Source: Liolophura sinensis (Eukaryota > Mollusca > Polyplacophora > Chitonida > Chitonidae). From it: a DNA stretch of 64,000 nt. How positions within the stretch are numbered: the first letter of the stretch is position 1; each line of letters starts with the position of its first letter. Positions 14,501-29,500 of this stretch are shown here, piece after piece. Under the pieces are notes generated by a model. The model did no database searches, was not told where the DNA came from, and worked only from the letters and a program-made list of their open reading frames with translations. The translations under genes and the position numbers were made by a program. The stretch lies in the NCBI RefSeq assembly GCF_032854445.1, contig NC_088295.1, forward strand, positions 1,058,501 through 1,122,500. The letters are read 5' to 3'.

Positions 14501-17500
14501 AACCTGTGGATGGTCGTGGGTTTCCCCCGGGCTGTGCCCGGTTTCCACCCACAATAATGCTGGCCCGCCGTCGTATAAGTGAAATATTCCTCCACGGCGT
14601 GAAACACCAATCAAAAAAAAAATAAAAATAAAAAAATAAACAGGGGTGTTTTGCTACCAGCAGAAATGCTTTTCTTTTTAATACGGAGGTGTGAATGACA
14701 TCTTTTTACAGAGTCACCTACCTGTTAGATGATCGAGGAGGTCATTAGTGACACTGAAGACGTTCGAAATAGCCTGGATGTATTGTTTGGCATCATTCAA
14801 GTATTGTGGCGGGATAAAGGGGTCTGCAAACCGCAGGATGTCGACAACACTGCAAGCACACATAGCTCAATTTCAGGTTAGGCTTGATACAACACTGACT
14901 ACACATCTGCATCTTGGTGGCTTTGACCTGACTAAATATTTATTTATTCATTTATTTATTTCACTGCTGTTTAATGCTATTCTCAATGTCATTTGAATTA
15001 TGAAATGGCAGTCACTTTTAATAATGGAGGAAACCAGAGTACCCAGGATAAACCAATACCCTTTGGCAAGAGATTGAGGGACTTTCAAATGTCACACTGA
15101 GTAAACGACAGCACATCATCAACAACGGATTACCAAGGCCAGAACAGTGACAGCGAGCACAGTACAACTCAGGCTAAAAAGTCAATTGTTTACTGCTCGT
15201 ATCGCACTCTGAGGTACTGAATAACGCTCCACTAGCGTGTGACAAACTCTTTACTGAGCTGTGTCAGAGACCTGCTGAGACGCGTAGGATTATCGTTGAA
15301 GGTGTGAATATAGTTCCATCTTCTGATAAATCCTAGCTAGTTTGCAAGTGAAGCTGCAGTCCGTGTGTATGCAGCTATGTGAGCATATACTAGCCGTGAA
15401 AAGATGAAAGTCTATCTTGCAATATGTGACGTACCTCAGCAAAATAAAATCAGTTCATCAACTAGATTAAACGATTTAATTAACAGAGTAAAATATGCGA
15501 TCAAAGTCATCCACTGGTATTTGACTGTCAGTGTACTAATTTTGATATACATTTATGTTATGCCATATAGAACATTACAGCTGACCTTTTAAGGCACTCT
15601 TGACAAATCTTCACATAAACTTTATAAACCAACACAGCTTTCTAAGACATGGCCACAACACAGGCAGACAGCCATCTCGTGTGGCCATGCCTTTGCATTA
15701 TCCTTTACTCATGTCTTCTCATTTGTCACGTTTGTATAAAAAAATACATCTAAATAACATCATGTATTTATATTACTGTAATGATCATGTAAGCGTCATG
15801 TCAAAAGAGCTAAAAAAAATGTAAAACCCAAAACACATATGTTCAGGTCAGAATCGGGCATCAGCGGGCCGCAGATTTTTTATCGTAGGCTACTTCCGGA
15901 TGACGGACCTGTTTAGGCCTGACTGCAGCAATCACTGTTTTTAACCACTAATCTGAAATGGATGGTGTATTTTTATTTTTTATTTGACTGGCGTGTTAAT
16001 GAAGTTTTCAAGATTTACCTACATTACTGATTGTCTACAGACATAATTGCTGACCAACATGCCACCTGGGAAGTCATACATACAGACATAATTGCTGGCC
16101 AAAATGACACCTGGGAAGTCATACATACAGACACAATTTCTGACCAAAATGACACCTGGAAGTTCATACACACAGACATAATTGCTGGCCAAAAATGACA
16201 CCTGGGAGGTCATCAACACAGACACAATTCCTGACCAAAATGACACCTGGGAAGTCATACATACAGACACAATTCCTGACCAAAATGACACCTGGGAGGT
16301 CATACATACAGACACAATTCCTGACCAAAATGACACCTGGGAAGTCAAACATACAGACACAATTTCTGACCAAAATTACACCTGGGAAGTCATACATACA
16401 GACATAATTGCTGGCCAAAATGACACCTAGGGGGTCATCCACATAGACATAATTGCTGACCAACATGCCACCTGGGAAGTCATACATACAGACACAATTT
16501 CTGACCAAAATTACACCTGGGAAGTCATACATACAGACATAATTGCTGGCCAAAATGACACCTAGGGGGTCATCCACATAGACATAATTGCTGACCAACA
16601 TGCCACCTGGGAAGTCATACATACAGACACAATTCCTGACCAAAATGACACCTGGGAAGTCATACATACAGACACAATTTCTGACCAAAATGACACCTGG
16701 GAGGTCATACATACAGACACAATTCCTGACCAAAATGCCACCTGGGAGGTCACACATACAGACACAATTTCTGACCAAAATGACACCTGGGAGGTCATCA
16801 ACACAGACATAATTGCTGACCAATATGCCACCTGGGAAGTCATACATACAGACACAATTGCTGGCCAAAATGACACCTAGGGGGTCATCCACATAGACAT
16901 AATTGCTGACCAACATGCCACCTGGGAAGTCATACATACAGACACAATTGCTGACCAAAATGACACCTGGGAAGTCATACACACAGACATAATTGCTGGC
17001 CAAAATGACACCTGGGAGGTCATCCACACAGACATAATTGCTGGCCAAAATGACACCTGGGAAGTCATACATACAGACACAATTCCTGACCAAAATGACA
17101 CCTGGGAGGTCATACATACAGACACAATTCCTGACCAAAATGACACCTGGGAAGTCATACATACAGACACAATTTCTGACCAAAATTACACCTGGGAAGT
17201 CATACATACAGACAAAATTGCTGGCCAAAATGACACCTAGGGGGTCATCCACATAGACATAATTGCTGACCAACATGCCACCTGGGAAGTCATACATACA
17301 GACACAATTTCTGACCAAAATTACACCTGGGAAGTCATACATACAGACATAATTGCTGGCCAAAATGACACCTAGGGGGTCATCCACATAGACATAATTG
17401 CTGACCAACATGCCACCTGGGAAGTCATACATACAGACACAATTCCTGACCAAAATGACACCTGGGAAGTCATACATACAGACACAATTTCTGACCAAAA

Positions 17501-20500
17501 TGACACCTGGGAGGTCATACATACAGACACAATTCCTGACCAAAATGCCACCTGGGAGGTCACACATACAGACACAATTTCTGACCAAAATGACACCTGG
17601 GAGGTCATCAACACAGACATAATTGCTGACCAACATGCCACCTGGGAAGTCATACATACAGACACAATTTCTGACCAAAATGACACCTGGGAAGTCATAC
17701 ATACAGACATAATTGCTGGCCAAAATGACACCTAGGGGGTCATCCACATAGACATAACTGCTGACCAAAATGCCACCTGGGAGGTCATACATACAGACAC
17801 AATTCCTGACCAAAATGACACCTGGGAAGTCATACATACAGACACAATTTCTGACCAAAATGACACCTGGAAGGTCATACATACAGACACAATTCCTGAC
17901 CAAAATGACACCTGGGAGGTCACACATACAGACATAATTGCTGGCCAAAATGACACCTGGGAAGTCATACATACAGACATAATTGCTGACCAGAATGACA
18001 CCTGGGAAGTCATACATACAGACACAATTCCTGACCAAAATGCCACCTGGGAGGTCACACATACAGACATAATTGCTGGCCAAAATGACACCTGGGAAGT
18101 CATACATACAGACATAATTGCTGACCAAAATGCCACCTGGGAGGTCATACATACAGACACAATTCCTGACCAAAATGCCACCTGGGAGGTCACACATACA
18201 GACATAATTGCTGGCCAAAATGACACCTGCGTAGTCATACACACAAACACAATTCCTGACCAAAATGCCACCTAGGAGGTCACACATACAGACATAATTG
18301 CTGGCCAAAATGACACCTGGGAAGTCATACATACAGACATAACTGCTGGCCAAAATGACACCTGGGAAGTCACACATACAGACACAATTTCTGACCAAAA
18401 TGACACCTGGGAGGTCATCAACACAGACATACTTGCTGACCAAAATGCCACCTGGGAAGTCATACATACAGACATAATTGCTGACCAACATGCCACCTGG
18501 GAAGTCATACATACAGACACAATTGCTGGCCAAAATGACACCTAGGGGGTCATCCACATAGACATAATTGCTGACCAACATGCCACCTGGGAAGTCATAC
18601 ATACAGACACAATTGCTGACCAAAATGCCACCTGGGAAGTCATACACACAGACATAATTGCTGACCAACATGCCACCTGGGAAGTCATACATACAGACAC
18701 AATTCCTGACCAAAATGACACCTGGGAAGTCACACATACAGACAAAATTCCTGACCAAAATGACACCTGGGAGGTCATCAACACAGACATAATTGCTGAC
18801 CAAAATGACACCTGGGAAGTCACACATACAGATATAATTGCTGACCAACATGCCACCTGGGAAGTCATACATACAGACACAATTTCTGACCAAAATGACA
18901 CCTAGGGGGTCATCCACATAGACATAATTGCTGACCAACATGCCACCTGGGAAGTCATACATACATACACAATTCCTGACCAAAATGCCACCTGGGAAGT
19001 CATACATACAGATATAATTGCTGACCAACATGCCACCTGGGAAGTCATACATACAGACACAATTCCTGGCCAAAATGACACCTGGGAGGTCATCCACATA
19101 CAGACACAATTCCTGACCAAAATGACACCTGGGAGGTCATCAACACAGACATAATTTCTGACCAAAATGACACCTGGGAAGTCATACATACAGACATAAT
19201 TGCTGACCAAAATGCCACCTGGGAAGTCATACATACAGACATAATTGCTGACCAACATGCCACCTGGGAAGTCATACATACAGACACAATTCCTGACCAA
19301 AATGACACCTGGGAAGTCATACATACAGACACAATTCCTGACCAAAATGACACCTGGGAAGTCATACATACAGACACAATTCCTGACCAAAATGACACCT
19401 GGGAAGTCATACATACAGACACAATTCCTGACCAAAATGACACCTGGGAAGTCATACACACAGACACAATTCCTGACCAAAATGCCAACTGGGAAGTCAT
19501 ACACATAGACACAATTCCTGACAAAAATGACACCTGGGAAGTCATACATACAGACATAATTGCTGACCAACATGCCACCTGGGAAGTCATACATACAGAC
19601 ATAATTGCTGGCCAAAATGACACCTAGGGGGTCATCCACATAGACATAATTGCTGACCAACATGCCACCTGGGAAGTCATACATACAGACACAATTCCTG
19701 ACCAAAATGACACCTGGGAGGTCATCCACACAGACATAATTGCTGACCAAAATGCCACCTGGGAAGTCATACATACAGACACAATTTCTGACCAAAATGC
19801 CACCTGGGAAGTCAAACATACAGACGAGGGATTCGTGCAGAAACAACAAATCCAGCCCTACCATGTGTGTCAGTTAATAAAGTTTGACACTTGCAAGTAT
19901 TATTTACTTACTCCAATACAACATGTCTATTGTTCTTCAGTTCTGGCAAAGTGTCACAGCTGGACACTAACACTGCATGACTTCTCCCAAGTCTCTGTGT
20001 GAAACTTCTGAGTACTCTAATTAAGCATACAATTTGCTGTTGCTGCTAACAGCCATCATATTTTGTACACAAATATAGTATAGGCCTACATCAAAACATT
20101 ACTGTCCAAACTGAAAAAAAAAACACCAACTTGTAAACATATGTTATTGATACACATACAAACTATTCACATACATTTTACTTCAACTTTTATTCAAGTT
20201 CACAAATCATATTTGATATCAAATTTCATCTGGGTGTTTGTTCAAACAATGTATTGTAAAGCATAAATTAACAGAGTGGAATTATTTCCATGACAGTATT
20301 TTGTAGTCAAAGGGAGTCATTAAAAAAAAAAACATTTAAGGTCGGCTACACTGCGTCTGGTAAGTCAAGAATTCAAATAAAGTGTATTATTGCAAATGGA
20401 AAATTATTTCTTTTTCTGTGAGAAAACTTTTCCTTCGTGCGTGTGCTCTGTGGGTGTTTTTTCAACAGGGTTTGGTACAAACTACAAATTCTCCACAAAA

Positions 20501-23500
20501 TTATATTGTACAGACAAAATTTAACTTGTCCTGTATTGTGTTTTTCATTTTTTTCCCACGTGTGTATGTGAAATTTTTATTTAAATACAGCTTTGAGGTT
20601 GTTGTTGCTGATGCACGGCATGTCAGAGTGTCAATTTTCACTGCTAAATTACTGAGTGACATATAGTTTTTCACTGGCAAACGACTCTCGCAACAAGGAA
20701 AACCTTCTACAGAAGAAACTAAAGATATTTGTCCACTTTTGAGGGAGATGAAGAATGGGGTAGTCTTGGCAGTCAGGGTGATCCAATACGAATCCCGCAT
20801 GGACTCGCTCATAAATCACTACTTTAATAGAAGATTGGTACGTTGCAATCATAAGGACACACATCAGATATTTTACTTCAGTTTCTTGTATGGTGTTACT
20901 TTTTCAAAAATTCTTTAAATCATTCTAAGGAAGAACAATTCCATGGTCAATTCCCCACAGCCAGCGCATAGATATAACAATGCTCAGCCACGTGTGTGTG
21001 ATCAGTCACATTGGATGGACTACAGGTAACTGTTTATCCCAGAGCTCTCTACCGGCACACTAAAAACTCTCTCTAAAAGACCACTAGGATCGTGCTAATC
21101 TGCTGCCTGATTTCGACTTCTAACCTGAGCTGTACTGTAAATGAAAAACTTCCCTCCCCAAGGCTGGTATTGAACCTACACCTCCAGTGTCCTAGTAAAA
21201 CATAGACAAACACCTTAAACACGAGGCCATGGCCTTCTCCCCACAACTACAACACGGACTATAACACATACGTGTATCTGCATCGCAAGTGTCCTAATAA
21301 CTGATAGACAGACACCTTAAACACAAGGCCATGGTCTGTTCCCTACAACTCTGGTAGAACACGGACTATAGCACACATACATGTACTTGTACCTCCAGTG
21401 TCCTAGTAACTGATAGACAAACACCTTAAACACCTAGCCATGGTCTACTCCCACAACTCTGGTAAAACACAGACTGTGGCACACATACGTGTACTTGTAC
21501 CTCCAGCGTCCTAGTAACTGAGAGACAAACACCTTAAACACCTGGTCATGGTCTGCTCCCCACAACTCTGGTAAAACATGGACTATAACACACATACCTG
21601 TACCTGCACCTCCAGTGTCCTAGTAACTGATAGACAAACACCTTAAACACCTGGCCATGGTCTGCTCCCCACAACTCTGGTAAAACACGGACTATAACAC
21701 ACATACGTCTACCTGCACCTCCAGTGTCCTAGTAACTGATAGACAAACACCTTAAACATGAGGCCATGGTCTGCTCTCTACACCTCTGGTAGAACACGGA
21801 CTATAACACACATATGTCTACCTGTACCTCCAGTGTTCTAGTAACTGATAGACAAACACCTGGCCATGGTCTTCTCCCCACAACTCTGGTAGAACACGGA
21901 CTATAGCACAAATACGTGTACCTGCACCTCCATGGTCCAAGTAACTGATAGACAAACACCTTAAACACGAGGCCATGGTCTGCTCCCTACAACTCTGGTA
22001 GAACACGGACTATAACACATACGTGTATCTGCACCTCAAGTGTCCTAATTACTGATAGACAGACACCTTAAACACAAGGCCATGGTCTGTTCCCCACAAC
22101 TCTGGTAGAACACGGACTATAGCCCACATACGTGTACTTGCACCTCCAGTGTCCTACTAACTGATAGACAAACACCTTAAACACGAGGCCATGGTCTGCT
22201 CCCTACACCTCTGGCAGAACACTGACTGTAGCACACATACCTGTACCTGCACCTCCAGTGTCCTAGTATCTATTAGACAAACACCTTAAACACCTAGCCA
22301 TGGTCTACTCCCCACAACTTTGGTAAAACACAAACTATAACACACATACCTGTACTTGCACCTCCAGTGTCCTACTAACTGATAGACAAACACATTAAAC
22401 ACGAGGCCATGGTCTGCTCCCTACACCTCTGGCAGAACACTGACTGTAGCACACATACCTGTACCTGCACCTCCAGTGTCCTAATAACTGATAGACAAAC
22501 ACCTTAAACACCTAGCCATGGTCTACTCCCCACAACTCTGGTAAAACATGGACTATAACACACATACCTGTACCTGCACCTCCAGTGTCCTAGTAACTGA
22601 TAGACAAACACCTTAAACACCTAGCCATGGTCTACTCCCCACAACTCTGGTAAAACACAGACTATAACACACATACCTGTACTCGCACCTCCAGTGTCCT
22701 ACTAACTGATACAAACATCTTAAACACAAGGCCATGGTCTTCTCCCCACAACTTTGGTAAAACATGGACTATAATACACATACCTGTACCTGCACCTCCA
22801 GTGTCCTAGTAACTGATAGACAAACACCTTAAACACCTAGCCATGGTCTACTCCCCACAACTCTGGTAAAACATGGACTATAACACACATACCTGTACCT
22901 GCACCTCCGGTGTCCTAGTAACTGATAGACAAACACCTTAAACACCTAGCCATGGTCTACTCCCCACAACTCTGGTAAAACACAGACTATAACACACACA
23001 TACCTGTTCCTGCACCTCCAGTGTCCTAGTAACTGATACAAACACCTTAAACACAAGGCCATGGTCTACTCCCCACAACTCTGGTAAAACATGGACTATA
23101 ACACACATACGTGTACCTGCACCTCCAGTGTCCTAGTAACTGATAGACAAACACCTTAAACACCTAGCCATGGTCTACTCCCCACAACTCTGGTAAAACA
23201 TGGACTATAACACACATACCTGTACCTGCACCTCCAGTGTCCTAGTAACTGATAGACAAACACCTTAAACACGTCTACTCCCCACAACTCTGGTAAAACA
23301 CAGACTATAACACACATACCTGTACCTGCACCTCCAGTGTCCTAGTAACTGATACAAACACCTTAAACACAAGGCCATGGTCTGCTCCCCACAACTCTGG
23401 TAGAACACGGGCTATAGCACACATACGTGTACTTGTACCTCCAGTGTCCTAGTAACTGATAGACAAACACCTTAAACACGAGGCCATGGTCTGCTCCCCA

Positions 23501-26500
23501 CAACTCTGGTAGAACACGGACTATAGCACACATACGTGTACTTGTACCTCCAGTGTCCTAGTAACTGATAGACAAACATCTTAAACACTTGGCCATGGTC
23601 TGCTCCCTACAACTCTGGTAGAACACAGACTACAGCACACATACCTGTACCTGCACCTCCAGTGTCCTAGTAACTGATAGACAAACACATTAAACACGAG
23701 GCCATGGTCTGCTCCCTACAACTCTGGTAGAACACAGACTACAGCACACATACGTGTACTTGTACCTCCAGTGTCCTAGTAACTGATAGACAAAAAACCC
23801 TTAACACTCGGCCATGGTTTACTTCCTACCCCTCTGGTACAACACGGACTATAGCACACATACCTGTACCTGCACCTCCAGTGTCTTAGTAACTGATAGA
23901 CAAACACATTAAACACTTCGCCATGGTGTAGCTGGTAGCTGGTCTAGTTAACACCTATAGCCATTCGACATAAACATATACCACCTCAGTAACTGATAGA
24001 CAAACACTTTAAACAAGAGGCCATGGTCAGTCATTCAACATACACATATACCACCTCAGCATAATTAGAAAGACTGCCACATCAAAATCTAGTGATGACA
24101 TCAGTTTGTCATAAATATGTATGTATTGGGCTTACCTAATCAATGATTGCAGAGACCCCATTCCCACCTGAGTGAGGACTGACTGCCAGGTACCCCCAGT
24201 ATATGAAATGGGCATGCCTAGATCAGTGAGTAATCCCTGGAGGTGCTGACCAAATTTGGACCAATCCAGGGAACTCAGCGGTGGGTTCTGACCAGAAGCA
24301 TTGAAGGCATGTGTGAAGAAATAGCCCTGGAGCTGAAAGAGAAGAACAAGTGAACATATTGTAGTGTATGGTCATTGAAAACACCTTCAGACATGCAGTA
24401 AGGCTTGATGTAGTTTAGCAACCAGTCCTATTAAACTCTACCTTGTCCAGAATCATATGTATGTCCAGCACAAAACGTTGGGATACTTATTTTTCCACTC
24501 TGAGTGCTCAACACTTAACCTCCCACATTACCTGAGAGAACCAGAAATATACTGTAAATGCAACTCACCACAGACGACAATGTTATCACATCCAGGGGTC
24601 CCATGCCCAGACTGGCCAGGTTATCATACCAGGAATCTGCCGGTTGACCACACAAAGCTCTAGACACTACAGAGGCATTCTCATATTGCTTAGGTAACAC
24701 CTGTCCAAGTTTTTCCACATTGCAAACCGTGTCCTGTATCAGGGTCAGGGAGGCCATTCCTCTCACCTGTACCGGTGCAATCAGAAGGGCAATTAGTTAG
24801 CATGTACCTGTACCTCCTCTACAATACAGCAGCATTTAGGTCAGGTAACAGAACAAAGCTACATGTGCCTATATACAAAACAAGGTACAATGTACATACT
24901 ACCCAATGTTGATACAAAAAAACCAAACACAACTATGTATTAACCTCACCTCACCAAGAGAGAACAGGGAACAAAGTTACACAATTTATAAATACAAAAC
25001 TTGGTCCATGCTGGTTTCCTCTCCAGTCGTCGTACATAAGAAGGTCCGCCAGCCAGCTGGTTGTACATAAGAAGGTCTGCCAGCGAGCCGACTTCGTCAC
25101 CGACCGTATGTAAGCAGCACATACTGATTGGCAAAAGCCAATCAAATAAATCAATAAACATACAAAACCTGTTGATATAAATATAAACTCACTTGTTCTT
25201 TCGCAAGTTTGTCCATATTGACAAAGGCAGCCAGGGCATCCATGGCACTTCCATCAACTAAATCTAAAGAGAAATATTGAGGCGATGTATTAAATAAAGT
25301 GATCAAATATTTTAACTTAGATTACAAACAGCATACACCTGTAACTCACATGTCCAGTTAAAAATCAACACTTTATTTTTAATGTCTTCAAGTTGACAAC
25401 ACATATCTGTTTAGTGCGAAAACAATGCGTTAAATCAAGTTTAAACAGTCCTAAAAATGAAAATTAGACATAACAACACATACTAGATTTCCACTATCTG
25501 AACATACTGGATGAACAAAGGAAGATTTCATTCCAATTCCCAGTTGGCAATGTGGCCTTGTCACGTACCTCTGAACATCTTGGCCTGCTGAGCTACCTGC
25601 TGTAAGATTGGTCCATCCAGGTACTGGAACAATGGGTACAGGTAACGATTGAAGTCCGCACGTCCCAGAATCTGCCCCCACATCATCACCAGGTTAGACA
25701 GCCTAGTTATAAACAAATCATCACCAGATTAGACAGCCTAGTTATAAACAAATCATCACCAGGTTAGACAGCCTAGTTATAAACAAATCATCACCAGGTT
25801 ACATAGCCTAGTTATAAACAAATCATCACCAGGTTAGACAGCCTAGTTATAAACAAATCATCACCAGGTTAGACAGCCTAGTTATAAACAAATCATCACC
25901 AGGTCAGACAGCCTCGGTATAAACAAAATCACCAGGTTAGATAGCCTAGTTATAAACAAATCATCACCAGGTCAGACAGCCTAGTTATAAACAAATCATC
26001 ACCAGGTCAGACAGCCTAGTTATAAACAAATCATCACCAGGTTACACAGCCTAGTTATAAACAAATCATCACCAGGTTACACAGCCTAGTTATAAACAAA
26101 TCATCACCAGGTTACACAGCCTAGTTATAAACAAATCATCACCAGGTTAGACAGCCTAGTTATAAACAAATCATCACCAGGTCAGACAGCCTTGGTATAA
26201 ACAATTATCACCAGGTCACACAGCCTAGTTATAAACAAATCATCACCAGGTCAGACAGCCTCATCACCAGGTCAGACAGCCTAGATATAAACAATTATCA
26301 CCAGGTCACAAAGCCCAGGTATAAACAATCGCCACCAGGTCACACACCCCTAGATATAAACAATCACCACCAGGTTAGACAGCCTTGTCACCAGGTCAGA
26401 CACCCTAGATATAAACAAATCATCACCAGGTCAGACAGCCTTGTCACCAGGTCACCCAGCCTCGGTATAAACAACCATCACCAGGTCACACACCCTTGAT

Positions 26501-29500
26501 ATAAAAAATCATCACCAGGTCACCCAGCCTCGGTATAAACAATGATCACCAGGTCACACACCCTAGATATAAAAACATCACCATGTCAGACAGCATAGGT
26601 ATAAACAAACATCAAAAGGTCAGACAGCATAAGTATAAACAATCATCACCAGGTCAGACACCCTAGATATAAACAATCATCACCAGGTCAGACAGCATAG
26701 GTATAAACAAACATCAAAAGGTCAGACAGCATAGGTATAACAAATCATCACCAGGTCACACACCCTAGATATAAACAATCATTACCAGGTCACCTAGCCT
26801 CAGTATAAACAATCATCACCAGGTCACACAACCTCAGTATAAACAATCATCACCAGGTCACACACCCTAGATATAAACAATCATTACCAGGTCACACAGC
26901 CTCAGTATAAACAATCATCACCAGGTCACACAGCCTCAGTATAAACAATCATCACCAGGTCACAGCCTCGGTATAAACAATTATCACCAGGTCACACAGC
27001 CACATTGTATAAACAATGTACATGCTTATTCTCTTCAAACATTAAGTATGCCAATACATTACAGCGCATGATAGAAGCTGCTGAATTTGTTCACTATCCA
27101 TATATAGAGATGTATTCATTTATTTATTTATCTGACAGTTGCTGAGCGTTGTACTTAAGAATGCACAGTGTAAACCACCTGCCTTTGGCTTGTTAGTGAC
27201 AAACATTTCCCCAAATGTGCCCATTGTAATGGTGGAGTCTTCAATCAACATTATCCTTTTTTATTCGACCACAAGAGAGTCAGCGACTGGTTACTGTGAT
27301 TAAAACTCCACATGCAGTCAAAACATATACAGCTGTATGCTTGGTACAAGTGGATAGCATCCACAACCCACCTACATACGTGTATTTGGCAGTATAAACA
27401 ATCCACATACACATGTGTATTTGGCAGTATCAACAATCCGCATAAGTATTGGGCAGTAAAAACAGTCCACATGCATATGTATATTTGGCAGTATAAACAG
27501 TCCACATACATATGTATATTTGGCAGTATCAACAGTCCACATACATATGTATATTTGGCAGTATAAACAATCCACATACACATGTGTATTTGGCAGTATC
27601 AACAATCCGCATAAGTATTGGGCAGTAAAAACAGTCCACATGCATATGTATATTTGGCAGTATAAACAATCCACATACACATGTGTATTTGGCAGTATAA
27701 ACAATCCACATACATATGTATATTTGGCAGTATCAACAATCCACATACATATGTATATTTGGCAGTATAAACAGTCTACATACATATGTATATTTGGCAG
27801 TATCAACAATCCACATACATATGTATATTTGGCAGTATAAACAGTCCACATACATATGTATATTTGGCAGTATCAACAATCCACATACATACATATATTT
27901 GGCAGTATCAACAATCCACATACATACATATATTTGGCAGTATCAACAATCCACATACATACATATATTTGGCAGTATCAACAATCCACATACACAAGTG
28001 TATTTGGCAGTATCAACCTGCCTACATAAGTATATTTGGCAGTATACTTATGTAGTATCAACAATCCACATGTGTTTATCAGAAAGAATATAGGACATAA
28101 TCCACATATATACATACATATATACATATACACATACATACATGTTTACATATATAAGTATATACATATATTTATCCGTGTAATATGCCATGTAACTAAA
28201 CCACTGCCTGTGGTGCACGTGTGCACACACATATTTCAACAAAACCGCATTGGTTAGCTTCACACTGTATTTATCTATCCAGTAACTTGTATTGTCCACC
28301 AATGTGATCAGGAGTTGAGATGTAACAAATGTGAGCAGGTAGGTAAACTCACAGCTCATGGTCTCCATGCTGTAGTCTGTCGAGGATCTGAAGTAGATTG
28401 TTCTGGCTGCCGGTCCACTGCTGTACCAGCGTCTCCAGGAAGGCCAATGGGTCCTGTGAGGCTAGGTCAGTGACCATACCCACCAGAGTGTCTGTCTTCA
28501 GGTACAGGCCCTCCCAGTCCACCACGGGGGGAGGCAGAGATGAGTTAAAAAGACGGACCAGCTGGACACAAGAAGAAGAAGAACAGCCTTGACACATTTA
28601 TTTCATTTTTAAACAAGCGTGTCCATACTTAGGAGAAGTTCATTCCACTTCGCAATCAGAATAAACAGTAGAAAAGGGGTTAGGAAATTATACCTGCAGC
28701 TCTTAATCATTCAAGGACCAGTTTATTTATTTATTTATTTCACTGATTGTTTCTTCCAATCTGTACAGATTTATTTGAGTGAGCCATACACGGACCTTGG
28801 CCATAAAGTCACCAACATCAATGTTTAGGATCTGTGCGAGACCATGGAAAAGTTGACTGGTGTTTTGACAGATGGCCGTGTACATATCCTCCTGAGTTGT
28901 ATTGACATCAGACATGAACACTTGCTCAAACATCCTCTTCTCACATAATTCTCTCTGGCCATTAGGGCGGGACAAGAGGGGCAACAACTGGAAAACAAAT
29001 TATTACCAGGTGTTGTACTATTCTTGTTTTATGTTGTATTTAAGAATATTTCACTGGTATGTTAAGTGATTTTTAGGAAAAATTACCCATCTTTGTTAAT
29101 ATATACAAGGAATGAGGTTATGAAAAATATACAAAAACTTGACCTGTCTCCTATAAGAGAAATATTCCAGTTTAATAAGCACTGCGGGATTTGTTATACA
29201 ATGTGACTGACAGAGATGTATAAATAACATGGTAAAAGTTCTACACGTTACAAAGTATTTTATCTCAATGTGGTACATCCTATTTTCATACTATACATTC
29301 TGTTTCTACGTTGTACCCTTCGGTTTTCTTGTCACGTCCTATTTTGAAGCAATTCAACCCACTTTCATGCTATTGTCCTACATCCTGTTTTCATGTCCCA
29401 CACCCTGTCTTCATGTCCCACACCCTGTCTTCATGTCCCACACCCTGTTTTCACATCCTACTTCCTTGCCATACATCCAATTCCTAAAATAAATGGTGTT

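Noticed and set aside
16164-19109. 981-aa minus-strand ORF rich in CVCMYDFPGGILV repeats
   Set aside because: Frame effect of a 45-bp tandem repeat. e28 and e29 join in phase without it.
19900-20000. Candidate exon after ttacttactcc near 19910
   Set aside because: Donor-like sequence is present but there is no acceptor or module similarity, and the e28-e29 phase match leaves no need for it.
20382-20864. Overlapping ORFs of 94, 103 and 71 aa
   Set aside because: No motifs, conflicting strands, AT-rich intron sequence.
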